A stretch of DNA of 64,000 nt from an uncultured bacterium. GTDB lineage: Bacteria > Verrucomicrobiota > Lentisphaeria > Victivallales > UBA1829. A program made the position numbers and the translations under genes. The stretch's first letter is position 1, and the number at the start of each line of letters is the position of its first letter. The DNA is taken from the NCBI GenBank assembly GCA_900548385.1, contig URKJ01000020.1, forward strand, positions 21,204 through 85,203, written 5' to 3'. Below, one piece after another: positions 1-7,883 of this stretch. A model generated the notes under the pieces. That model saw nothing but the letters and a program-made list of their open reading frames with translations. It did not search any database and was not told the DNA's origin.

Positions 1-516
1 CCGTTCCGTGATCCGCTCCGGCTGGACAGCGGGGGCGCGGGAACAGACCCGGACCGTTTCCACGCCGCCGGATTGCCGGATCCGTTGTGCAATCGTCAGC
101 AGCCGGTCGTCCGTCAGCACAAGCGGATCGCCGCCGCTCAGCAGGATGTCGCTGACTTCCGGATTGCGGTCCAGCCATGTGCAGACTGCGTTGAGATTTT
201 CATCGGAGAGCGAGAAATGCGATGCGCCATCCGCCCAGAGACGTTTACGGAAACAGAAGCGACAGCGGACGAAACATTCGGAGGTCGTAAGCAGGACCGC
301 CCGGTCCCGGTAACGGCGGATCAGATTGGGAACGGGGCTTTGTTCCAGCTCCGCCAGTCCGTCCGACGAAAGTCCTGGATTTTCCAGTTCGCGGACATCG
401 GGCAGATACAGCTTTGCAACGGCGGAAGAACGTTCCGCCAGTGCTTTGCAGTAGGCGTTCAGTTTGACGGGATAGCGTTTCCGCACTTCCGCCGTTTGTC
501 CGGTCGGATCTGTCAT
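1..516 (-). CDS. KamA-family radical SAM aminomutase (N-terminal part, runs off the window)
   Basis: Only the first 172 codons are present; the gene continues beyond the left edge. The minus-strand translation shows the radical SAM iron-sulfur motif C81-x3-C85-x2-C88 (ECFVRCRFCFRKR) and the family hallmark LLSGGDPL near residues 125-132. Both are typical of lysine 2,3-aminomutase and of EpmB, which acts on the conserved lysine of elongation factor P. The N-terminal RYPVKLNAYCKAL and SPVPNLIRRYRDR segments also match the family. The part that would separate KamA from EpmB is missing, so the substrate stays open. The start at 516 is the first in-frame ATG; its upstream sequence (CCGGAAAACC) is a weak ribosome site. 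The gene lies 80 bp downstream of glucose-6-phosphate isomerase on the same strand and may be cotranscribed with it. Confidence 0.85.
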   Translation of the reverse strand, partial: MTDPTGQTAEVRKRYPVKLNAYCKALAERSSAVAKLYLPDVRELENPGLSSDGLAELEQSPVPNLIRRYRDRAVLLTTSECFVRCRFCFRKRLWADGASHFSLSDENLNAVCTWLDRNPEVSDILLSGGDPLVLTDDRLLTIAQRIRQSGGVETVRVCSRAPAVQPERITER

Positions 517-596
517 TGGTTTTCCGGATGCAGGAAGCGGAGACCATGCAAACGCACCGTCTCCGCCGCCTTATTTTTCGAAATAAAGGAAAAAGA

Positions 597-2186
597 TTAC
601 TTTGTAATATTGTAAATCCAGCCCTTGTCGGCGTTCCAGACGCGGGAGACCTTGATCGCATTTTCACGTTTTTCCGTGTTGGCGGAAAGTTTTGCAAGAA
701 TGCCGTCAAGTTCATATTCCTGTGTGGAGAGATTCGCCTTTGCCGCGAGTTCCGCGGAGGTTCCGGAGACCGGAGCCATATCGGCGAACACACTTTCCAT
801 GTCGGTCAGCAGTTTGATGACGCCTTTGCTTGCCAGCTTGTACGCCTGAACGCCCGGCTGATGGAACGCGTTGATGTGGATCAGTTCGGCGTATGCCGCC
901 ACTGCGCGCTCATAGAGAGCGATCAGCATGCCGACGTTGAACGCGGAAACATTGTCAAGGCGCAGTTCGATCACCTGACGGCCCTTGCCGCGGAGCGCGT
1001 TGGAGAGCCCCGTGAGGAAGCCGTGGAGGTAATCTCCCATTGCGATCCCTTTGGAGATCGGCGCGGGCAGAGCGTCTTCAAGAACTTCAATGAACGTGAC
1101 GAAGAAGTCGTTGCGTCCGTCGTTGAGCTGCTGGATGAATGCGTGGGCGTCGGTTCCGCCTTTGTTGCCGAACACGTTGAGCCCCTGATGAACGGTGTTG
1201 CCGTCGAGGTCTTTTTCCTTGCCGAGACTTTCCATCACGAGCTGCTGGAGGTAGCGGGACATGAGGATCAAACGGTCGGAATAGGGAACGATGACCATGT
1301 TTTTGTCGCCTTTGCCGTTTCCTGCGATGTACCACATTGCGGAGAGCATGTAGGCGGGGTTGTGCGTGAGCTGCGGATTGGAAGTGAGGCTGTCCATGTG
1401 GCAGGCTCCCGCGAGGAGATCCTTGAAGCTGATTCCGGCGAGTGCGGCGGGGAGATGACCGACGATGCTGGTTTCGCTGGTTCTTCCGCCGATGGATTCC
1501 GCCATTTCAAAAACTTTGAGCCAGTTGCTGCCGCGGGAGAGCTGATCGAGTTCGCTGTTTTTCATGGTGATCGCACAGGCGTGTTTGGCGAAGTCGAGTC
1601 CAGCCGCCGCGTAATACTGCATGCAGGCAATCATATTGTTCTTGGTTTCCTGCGTTCCGCCGGATTTGGAGATATTGACGACGAGAGTCGTTTCAAGATC
1701 CGCCACCTGAAGCGCATCGGCGAGTCCGGCGGTATCGGTGTTGTCGAGGAAGTAGATTTTGAGATTTCCGTTGCGCTGGGCGCTGGATTTTTCGTTCCAG
1801 TAAGGACCGTTGACCGCCATCTGGATCAGCTGGGGTCCGAGAGCGGAACCGCCGATGCCGTTGATGAACGCCGCTTCAAATTTTTTGCCGGTGGAACCGG
1901 TGATTTTGCCGGTGCGGATCGCTTCCGCGAATGCTTCGACTTCCTGATACTCTTCCGAGCCGGTGTAGACGGAACGGTCGGTGAAGTGGGTGACTTTGCG
2001 GTTTTCGTCGGGGTTTTTGATTTCGCCGCGCTCGATTTTGAGCATTTCCTCGTGAACGCCTGCGAACCGTTTGCTCATGTTGTCAATATCGGCATCGTCA
2101 AACGCCATTCCGGCGAAATTGATCTGAAATCCGGTTGCCCCGTCCACAAACGTGTATTTGTGGCATCTCTCTGTCCAATTTTCCAT
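597..2186 (-). CDS. pgi: Glucose-6-phosphate isomerase
   Basis: Interconverts glucose 6-phosphate and fructose 6-phosphate in the cytoplasm, linking glycolysis to the pentose phosphate route (gnd lies at 54979). The 529-residue protein shows the phosphosugar-binding SIS signatures INGIGGSALGPQ (about 108-119) and ISKSGGTQET (about 172-181). Downstream are MESLGKE, GNKGGTDAHA and the C-terminal HQPGVQAYK, where family members carry the catalytic His and Lys. Length and motif order fit the family. The start is well supported: AGGAG lies nine bases upstream of the ATG. The gene has its own promoter in the gap behind it (2232-2260) and follows the hairpin that closes the preceding glycosidase operon. 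Confidence 0.96.
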   Translation of the reverse strand: MENWTERCHKYTFVDGATGFQINFAGMAFDDADIDNMSKRFAGVHEEMLKIERGEIKNPDENRKVTHFTDRSVYTGSEEYQEVEAFAEAIRTGKITGSTGKKFEAAFINGIGGSALGPQLIQMAVNGPYWNEKSSAQRNGNLKIYFLDNTDTAGLADALQVADLETTLVVNISKSGGTQETKNNMIACMQYYAAAGLDFAKHACAITMKNSELDQLSRGSNWLKVFEMAESIGGRTSETSIVGHLPAALAGISFKDLLAGACHMDSLTSNPQLTHNPAYMLSAMWYIAGNGKGDKNMVIVPYSDRLILMSRYLQQLVMESLGKEKDLDGNTVHQGLNVFGNKGGTDAHAFIQQLNDGRNDFFVTFIEVLEDALPAPISKGIAMGDYLHGFLTGLSNALRGKGRQVIELRLDNVSAFNVGMLIALYERAVAAYAELIHINAFHQPGVQAYKLASKGVIKLLTDMESVFADMAPVSGTSAELAAKANLSTQEYELDGILAKLSANTEKRENAIKVSRVWNADKGWIYNITK

Positions 2187-2231
2187 GATTTGTCATCTCC
2201 TGATGAATTTTGATATTAAAAGATTTCCGGT

Positions 2232-2260
2232 AATTTACACCGTCAAACGCGGAATGTAAA
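2232..2260 (-). promoter_or_regulatory. Predicted housekeeping promoter of pgi
   Basis: Reading the minus strand, TTTACA at 2260-2255 and TAAATT at 2237-2232 are separated by exactly 17 bases. Transcription would start near 2225, leaving a leader of about 40 nt. The same -10 form (TAAATT with a 17-base spacer) recurs before the gene starting at 9185 and before the GH16 gene. Confidence 0.55.
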
Positions 2261-2304
2261 GCGGAAAAAACAGGAAGCTGCTGAAAATGGAAACTTTTCT
2301 GTCA

Positions 2305-2334
2305 CTCAGGGCCGTCCGGGATGACGGTCCTGAG
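2305..2334 (-). terminator. Hairpin after the clan GH-A glycosidase gene
   Basis: A 12-bp stem (CTCAGGGCCGTC paired with GACGGTCCTGAG, one wobble) closes a six-base loop 30 bases past the glycosidase stop and just before the pgi promoter. The position fits a terminator. There is no U-tract on the minus strand, so it may be a weak or factor-assisted one. Confidence 0.45.
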
Positions 2335-2364
2335 AAAAATGAGCGAAGAAACTTGAGCCGCAAA

Positions 2365-5300
2365 TCATTGTTTTGTGCTGATGCGGTAGATCATCGTTCC
2401 GCCGAGCGATGCCGTATCCGCGGAGAATACGAGCGCGCCGTTCTGTATGGAAACGGGAATTTCCCCTTTCGGCATTCCGTCCAGCCCGATCGCCTGTATC
2501 CGGAGCCGTTCCGGGGAATCAAGACGGAGCGCAACCCGTGCGTTGGCGCGGCGGATCAGCGGTTTCCGGGTTCCCCAGTGCTCCACGGCTTTCCGGTTTT
2601 CGGTGCTGTAACGGAGATATTCATTGGTGACGTCGGTCTGATGAAACACCAGAATGTCACGGCTTTGCTTCAGCGCTTTTCCATCCATTGCGGAGGCGGT
2701 GACGATCTGGAAGACCGGCGAGGCTCCGTCAACAGAGAGTACACCGCCGCGGAGACCGTCCCGGAAGAAACTGAGACTTTCCGTTTTCGGCGCGACGACT
2801 TTCAGGGTTCCTGTTTTGGTGTCGTAGGTGATCTCTCCGGTCATGCTGGTTTTGACCGGATTTTTGATTGCATTCTGTTCCGCAGGGGATAGTTCCTGCA
2901 TGAACCGTTCCATGGATTTGATTTGTTTGACACCCGGAAAACTTTTATTTTCCCTCAGTGTTCCGATTTTGCAGAAGAAGCCGAGCATTTCAAAGTTGAT
3001 GGGGAACGCGGAGGCGTTTTCCGTTTCCAGATTCCTGAACGTGGTGCTGCCGAACGGCCATGCGACACCTTTCGGCGCCGCTTGAACATCGCCACGCAGA
3101 AACATCAATGCGGTGATTCGTTCCGCAACATGTGAGAGGGAGTCTTCCGCGATGTCAAACCGGTTGATCGGCTCCTTGTGCTGTACGCCGGACTCGTTGT
3201 GAGACCAGGAGAAACGGTAAAGCCCGTCCCAGTCCTGCAGGGATGCATACGCTCCGAGAACCGGACCCGATTCCGCCCGGAATCCATTCGGGAACACATA
3301 GTTGATTTCGGTTACGGTGAACGGTTTGCCGAAAATGCGCGACGGCATGATTGTTCTCGGATTCCACGCGGAGGATTTCAGAGCGCTGACCTGATTGTGG
3401 AGGAACGGGAAGCTCCAGCCGTGTCCCGGCAGGAAGTTCGGGTGATCCCAATACTGATGGTTGTCCACAAAATCCAGTGAATCGCGGATTTCCGCCAGAA
3501 TCCCGTTTTGCTGGAAGTTGATCTCCGTGATCAACCCTTTGTAGCCGATTTCTTTGCGGAGAAAGGAAGAAAGTTCGCGGATCATGTCAATATTCAGGTC
3601 TGCGAGATAACGGAAAAAGAGCCCGTTGCGCGCCTTGAGATTGTCTTCCGTCAGCCGGGATTTTTTCCGGAGATATTCCTTGTAGCCGTTCAGATAGAGT
3701 TCTTTTGCCGGACCGTTCCAGTTGCGGAGCGTGATGTTTTCATTGGACAGGGAAACACAGAACAGCGCGGGATCGTCGCCCCATTTCATGCCGGTGTACG
3801 GGTTTTTATGCGTCAGGAGGTTCCGTACAAACTGTTTCCAGTTTTCCCGTGCGGGAGCATAGACCGGAAGAAGCTGTTTCATGGCGTATTTTTTCAATCC
3901 GTCGATCGGCGGCAGTTCGTTTTTCAGCAGAACACGGCTGCAATAAAGGTCAAGAGTCAGATAGATGCCGCGTTTTTTCAGACATGCGAAGAGATAATCC
4001 AGCCGGTCAAGACGCTCCGGGTCCAGTTCCGTGGAATTTTTGCCGTTCTTTTTGACGAGCATGTTGTCGTAGTGATGAAAACGGACCACGGTATACCCGA
4101 AAGATGCCAGTTCATCCGCCAGTTTTTCCGCATCCGCTTTTTCCAGATACTGAGCGGAGAAGCAGAGATTCGGGCCGAAGAAGCGGAACCGTTTTCCGTT
4201 TGCTTTTTCCGCGGTGAAATGACCGTTTGCATCCGCCGCGATCCAGCCGTATTTCCCGGCGGGGGCGTCCTGAAGAAAACGGAAGTCAAGAATGGATCCT
4301 TTCACGACCGGACGGACCTGCTCCATCGGTACCCATTCCGCACTCCGCGTAACGAAAAAGACACTTTCCACAGTATCTGGACGGACGCTGCTTTCCGCGA
4401 TCGTTCCGGCGGCGATGAACCATTTCCCTTTTCCCGTATTTTCAAATGCGAGTTTCCGGACCGCTTTTTCCGGCAGAGGCCAGGCGGAGAAGTAGAAGCC
4501 GTCGAACGTTTTGTTGCCGACGGCAGCGGCTGCTCCGTTCGGAAGACGCGGCAGGGGACGCTTTGTGCTGAAATCCGTTCCGTGTTTCAGCAGAAATTCC
4601 TGCGTGGAACCATCCGCATACGTTACATGGATCCGGGGTGCGGCCGATGCGTTGTCCGCGGAATGAAGCAGATAGAGCGTGCCGCTTTTTGCTGCATTTA
4701 CCGGCAGTTCCGCAACGCGGTTTCCGTCAAGTTCCAACAGAGTTCCGGTTTTCCTGCGGACATCACCCAGTTGGAACGGAATGCTTCCGACGGTCTGCCC
4801 GCCGCCCTTTGCCACTCCATGGCGGCGAAGGATTTCCGCCATTTCCTTCCCGCTTCGTTTGCCTGCTGTGCTTCTGGAAAGATCCATGGGAACCGAGTGG
4901 AGGGATTCCACGGAGAGCGTGAATGCCAGATTGGTTTCCCTGATCTTTCCCGCACCGGGGGTAAACATGAAACGCATGGAGAAAGAGGGGACGGACCAGC
5001 TCCGGTTATCCTGAATCTGGAGCGTGAAATCGCCGCTGAGAATGATTTTCCGTCCATTCACAGGGAGGATCAGCTCTTTGACATGATAGATCGGACGGGT
5101 ATGTCTGATCACTGCCGGTTTGCCGTTGATTTGCAGAGAACGTCCCTCAAATTGCGATGCCGGAAGTTCAAGGCTCCAGACAACTGTCTGGCAGGAAATG
5201 CCATCCCGGTTGCGGAGTTTCATGGAATATGTGGCGGAGGAGGAATTTTTTTCTTTCACCCATTGCTGAAAGGTGAAGCCTTCCGTGCCCGGAATTTTGA

Positions 5301-5532
5301 GTACGCCTTTGTGCTCATAGACTTTTTCCGATGGGACCGGGTAACCGGGTTCCGCAAGAATATTGCGGGCGCTCTGTTTGGTCTGCTGCCAGTTTTTATT
5401 GAAGACGATGACGCCGCCGGAAAGTCCGCAAATCGTTAAGTTTCCCGCCGGCTCGACGGTGACTCCGGGAGGAAACGCAGATGCTGCCGCCGCAATCATG
5501 AATAAAATGCCTGAAATCCATTTTTTCTGCAT
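2365..5532 (-). CDS. Large secreted clan GH-A (GH5-like) glycosidase
   Basis: A 1,055-residue protein with a signal peptide (MQKKWISGILFMIAAAASA). The first 440 or so residues are beta-rich. Next comes a TIM-barrel region: FGPNLCFSAQYLEKADAE, then VRFHHYDNML, and LSLSNEN... at the end of strand 4, where the Glu near residue 597 is the likely acid/base. VTEINYVFPNGF follows near residue 740, with its Glu as the likely nucleophile. The Asn-Glu and Thr-Glu placement is that of clan GH-A retaining enzymes such as GH5. The exact family and substrate cannot be read from the sequence. The C-terminal 200 residues form another beta-rich module. The gene follows a pseudopilin gene by 36 bp, with AAGGAG before its ATG, and is almost certainly cotranscribed with it. 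The product should be periplasmic or exported. Confidence 0.8.
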   Translation of the reverse strand: MQKKWISGILFMIAAAASAFPPGVTVEPAGNLTICGLSGGVIVFNKNWQQTKQSARNILAEPGYPVPSEKVYEHKGVLKIPGTEGFTFQQWVKEKNSSSATYSMKLRNRDGISCQTVVWSLELPASQFEGRSLQINGKPAVIRHTRPIYHVKELILPVNGRKIILSGDFTLQIQDNRSWSVPSFSMRFMFTPGAGKIRETNLAFTLSVESLHSVPMDLSRSTAGKRSGKEMAEILRRHGVAKGGGQTVGSIPFQLGDVRRKTGTLLELDGNRVAELPVNAAKSGTLYLLHSADNASAAPRIHVTYADGSTQEFLLKHGTDFSTKRPLPRLPNGAAAAVGNKTFDGFYFSAWPLPEKAVRKLAFENTGKGKWFIAAGTIAESSVRPDTVESVFFVTRSAEWVPMEQVRPVVKGSILDFRFLQDAPAGKYGWIAADANGHFTAEKANGKRFRFFGPNLCFSAQYLEKADAEKLADELASFGYTVVRFHHYDNMLVKKNGKNSTELDPERLDRLDYLFACLKKRGIYLTLDLYCSRVLLKNELPPIDGLKKYAMKQLLPVYAPARENWKQFVRNLLTHKNPYTGMKWGDDPALFCVSLSNENITLRNWNGPAKELYLNGYKEYLRKKSRLTEDNLKARNGLFFRYLADLNIDMIRELSSFLRKEIGYKGLITEINFQQNGILAEIRDSLDFVDNHQYWDHPNFLPGHGWSFPFLHNQVSALKSSAWNPRTIMPSRIFGKPFTVTEINYVFPNGFRAESGPVLGAYASLQDWDGLYRFSWSHNESGVQHKEPINRFDIAEDSLSHVAERITALMFLRGDVQAAPKGVAWPFGSTTFRNLETENASAFPINFEMLGFFCKIGTLRENKSFPGVKQIKSMERFMQELSPAEQNAIKNPVKTSMTGEITYDTKTGTLKVVAPKTESLSFFRDGLRGGVLSVDGASPVFQIVTASAMDGKALKQSRDILVFHQTDVTNEYLRYSTENRKAVEHWGTRKPLIRRANARVALRLDSPERLRIQAIGLDGMPKGEIPVSIQNGALVFSADTASLGGTMIYRISTKQ

Positions 5533-5568
5533 GGAAAATACTCCTTAATATTCCGTGGAAATAGTTGA

Positions 5569-6327
5569 TTAATTCATTTTGAACGTGCTTCCGCGGGCGG
5601 CTTCCCGCCACATATCGCGGTTATCCCACCAGAAATAACCGGCGCGTGAAGTGGTTCTGTGGAACCGTACCGCACCATCCTGATAAACGACATTGAGACC
5701 GAATGTGTGTCTTCTGTCGATTCCGGTTGCAGACCGGATCGTATCCATTGCCAGCGCCTGTTTTCCGTCTTTCAGGCGGTAGGAGGTTCCCGAATACTGT
5801 TTGTTGGTCGGGAACCCGGCGCGTAAAGTGGTTGCCAGGTCATAGATTACGAATTCATAGGAGAAACTGAGGAATTTGTCTCCGGGATTGCTGTTGATCA
5901 GCTTCATGTCATAAAATTTTTTATAAGACGGAACGGCAGACAGGTTTCCGTATCCAGCGTAGAGATCGTTTTGCAGTGGGCAGTGAAGAATCATTCCGGT
6001 GTTGAAATATTTCAGTTCATAAAGTCTGCCGATTCCGTAATAGAGGTTCCAGGCTTTGACGCGGGATGTTTCCAGTATTGCGTTTTCCGGAGTCGTTTTT
6101 TGAGGTTCGGCGGGGATGTTGTCCGCCCAGTAGGGTGTGATCCAGTCATCGGCGTCGCCAGCGTAGGAAATGAGTGAAAGACCGACTTGCTTGATATTTC
6201 CGGTGCATTGCGCGCTTCGGGCCTTGTCGCGGGCCTTTGACAGTGACGGAAGGAGAAGGGCGGCAAGAATAGCAATAATTGCAATCGTTACCAGCAATTC
6301 TATGAGGGTGAATTTCTTCATTTTCAT
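5569..6327 (-). CDS. Type II secretion/type IV pilus-like pseudopilin (H-x-G-DUF1559 style)
   Basis: A 252-residue protein beginning KKFTLIELLVTIAIIAILA, the prepilin cleavage/methylation domain: Glu at +5 of the mature protein and a single hydrophobic helix. The residue before the predicted cleavage site is Lys, not the usual Gly. The soluble domain has a conserved Cys pair (CTGNIKQ and HCPLQND). It ends with a RHTFGLNVVYQDGAV segment that matches the other two pseudopilins here (positions 23031 and 63152). It is the first gene of an operon with a giant secreted glycosidase. Pseudopilins build short secretion fibres at the inner membrane, but no secretion ATPase, secretin or prepilin peptidase gene is in the window. 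Of the two near-adjacent ATGs, the first was chosen because AAGGAG precedes it. Confidence 0.88.
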   Translation of the reverse strand: MKMKKFTLIELLVTIAIIAILAALLLPSLSKARDKARSAQCTGNIKQVGLSLISYAGDADDWITPYWADNIPAEPQKTTPENAILETSRVKAWNLYYGIGRLYELKYFNTGMILHCPLQNDLYAGYGNLSAVPSYKKFYDMKLINSNPGDKFLSFSYEFVIYDLATTLRAGFPTNKQYSGTSYRLKDGKQALAMDTIRSATGIDRRHTFGLNVVYQDGAVRFHRTTSRAGYFWWDNRDMWREAARGSTFKMN

Positions 6328-6402
6328 TTCTGCTCCTTAACGTGGCATTTCTCTGTTTCAACAGGTTTGAAAATATATACTGTGGAACTGCTTCCGGAGT
6401 TA

Positions 6403-6431
6403 ATTATAGGCGAAATTGCAAAAAATGTCAA
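6403..6431 (-). promoter_or_regulatory. Perfect consensus sigma-70 promoter for the pseudopilin/glycosidase operon
   Basis: On the minus strand TTGACA (6431-6426) and TATAAT (6408-6403) match the consensus at all twelve positions with a 17-base spacer. A T-rich stretch lies upstream. The start would be near 6396, giving a leader of about 70 nt before the ATG at 6327. It is the strongest promoter-like sequence in the window. Confidence 0.85.
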
Positions 6432-6502
6432 TAGGTGTTTGAAAAAAAATTGAAAAAAAGAAGACTGTATAATACAAATTTAATACATTTGGCGGGATTG
6501 TT

Positions 6503-7015
6503 TCAGATACGGTTGCGCAGGCGTTCCCGTGCGTCGGAGTAGAGCTCCAGAGAGAGCAGGGAAGCAAGCCAGTCAAACAGGAGGATGACCAGCGGAAACA
6601 GCAGAGCAGAGAACAGCGAGGCGATAATGGCGTCGGCAGCCGCGTCGATCAGAGAGCTCAGCGAGAATCCCGCCTGAATTACCGCAGGAGGAAACTGCGA
6701 AAGAACCGGAAGGACCGCTCCCGGAATGACCAGCAGACTCAGGGAATCGGAGTCCGGACGCCGCAGCCAGAACCGGCCGAAAAAAACGACCGGAAGCAGA
6801 AACACCGCGCTCCACGGGTTTGTGTAACCGAAGCAGAAATCCAGAACCATTCCGCCCGCAAGAGCGGCGGCGCATCCCGGCCCCGTTCCGAACACATAAC
6901 TTACATAGAAGACGAACGGGGCGAACAACATCAGGCGCAATCCCATGCTTTCCATCAGCAGTTCTGCAAGGATCAGCAGAAACGAGACCAGAAAGATGTA
7001 AGGGAAACGGGTCAT
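6503..7015 (-). CDS. mreD: Rod shape-determining protein MreD
   Basis: A 170-residue, very hydrophobic protein with about five predicted membrane segments, starting MTRFPYIFLVSFLLILAELL. Size, topology and position directly after mreC identify it as MreD, the inner-membrane partner in the elongasome that guides lateral wall synthesis. The start is fixed by a four-base ATGA overlap with the mreC stop codon, indicating translational coupling; a longer upstream reading would run deep into mreC. MreD is poorly conserved in sequence, so the call leans on context. Confidence 0.85.
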   Translation of the reverse strand: MTRFPYIFLVSFLLILAELLMESMGLRLMLFAPFVFYVSYVFGTGPGCAAALAGGMVLDFCFGYTNPWSAVFLLPVVFFGRFWLRRPDSDSLSLLVIPGAVLPVLSQFPPAVIQAGFSLSSLIDAAADAIIASLFSALLFPLVILLFDWLASLLSLELYSDARERLRNRI

Positions 7016-7881
7016 TTCCCGCTCCGTTTTGTATAGACGGCTACATATTTCACCGTATCGAGTTTCAGGAACGGTTTTACTTCCACTTCGGCAAACATCT
7101 GATTGCGGATTGTGGCGATATTGCCGTTGGCTGATTTCACGACCCGGCCGATCGGCAGTCCGTGCGGAGTGTGCGAGGAGATTCCTGAGGTTGCCACCAG
7201 TTCTCCCTCGGCATAGGTGCCGTCCGCCGGGAGGTATTTCACTTCCGGAACCCGTGTGTATGGATCGAATTCCAACCCCCCGACGTGGCGTGAGGACGCC
7301 AGAATAACGCTGAAGCGGCATTCGTCGGAAAACAGCGTGACCACTGTGGCGGTGTGTTTGGAAACGTCCTTGATCCGTCCGGCTGCGGCGAGTCTTCCGT
7401 ATTCATCCGCCGCTACGACGAGATCGCCGGGAGAAATGCCGTCGCTGCTGCCGCGGTTGACGACAAATGTTTCCCGCCAGGTCGGTACGGCGCGGGTGAG
7501 TACTTCGGCAAAAACCGGTTGATAGTTCGGTTTTTGCGGCAGTTTGAGAAGGGCTCGCAGGTCGGCATTTTCCCGTTCGAGCATTTTCAGTGTGCTGTTT
7601 TCGGCGGTCAGGCGCGCGTTATCCCGCGTTGTAGCGGCGAGCTGGCGTGCCAGTTTGAGTTTCGAGTTCAGCATCAGGGCTGCCGCGGCAGTTTTGTCTT
7701 CCGTCTGTACGACGCTGTTCAGAAACGGGCTCATGAAGTCGCGGGAAAGTCCGGAGAAAAAGCGGCGGAACGAGCGGTAGCCGGCAAACAGAATGATCAG
7801 AACCGCCAGTACGCAGCCGATGATGTAAAGGCCATGGAGATGTTTTTGCCGTTTCCGGCCGGCGGAAAGTTCGTCGGGCAT
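7012..7881 (-). CDS. mreC: Rod shape-determining protein MreC
   Basis: A 289-residue bitopic inner-membrane protein that scaffolds the elongasome in the periplasm. One membrane helix (about residues 18-37, LYIIGCVLAVLIILFAGY) is followed by a coiled coil (about 60-110). Then comes the MreC beta-barrel domain with the typical stretches VVNRGSSDGISPGDLVV, GRIKDVSKHTATVVTL and VATSGISSHTPHGLPIG. It starts two bases after the stop of the upstream unknown gene and overlaps mreD by four bases, so the three are one operon. MreB, usually just upstream, is not in the window. Confidence 0.95.
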   Translation of the reverse strand: MPDELSAGRKRQKHLHGLYIIGCVLAVLIILFAGYRSFRRFFSGLSRDFMSPFLNSVVQTEDKTAAAALMLNSKLKLARQLAATTRDNARLTAENSTLKMLERENADLRALLKLPQKPNYQPVFAEVLTRAVPTWRETFVVNRGSSDGISPGDLVVAADEYGRLAAAGRIKDVSKHTATVVTLFSDECRFSVILASSRHVGGLEFDPYTRVPEVKYLPADGTYAEGELVATSGISSHTPHGLPIGRVVKSANGNIATIRNQMFAEVEVKPFLKLDTVKYVAVYTKRSGK

Positions 7882-7883
7882 GG

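Noticed and set aside
569..589. A/T-rich hairpin after pgi (CCTTATTT with AAATAAAGG)
   Set aside because: Needs a bulge, is weak, and has no U-tract; not called as a terminator.
516..2213. Plus-strand frame of 565 codons opposite pgi
   Set aside because: It is the antisense shadow of a certain gene; the residue mix (Phe, Val, Gly, Asp, His rich) mirrors the codon bias of the true strand and there is no ribosome site.
3508..5439. Plus-strand frame of 643 codons opposite the clan GH-A glycosidase
   Set aside because: Antisense shadow caused by strong third-position GC bias; no family features.
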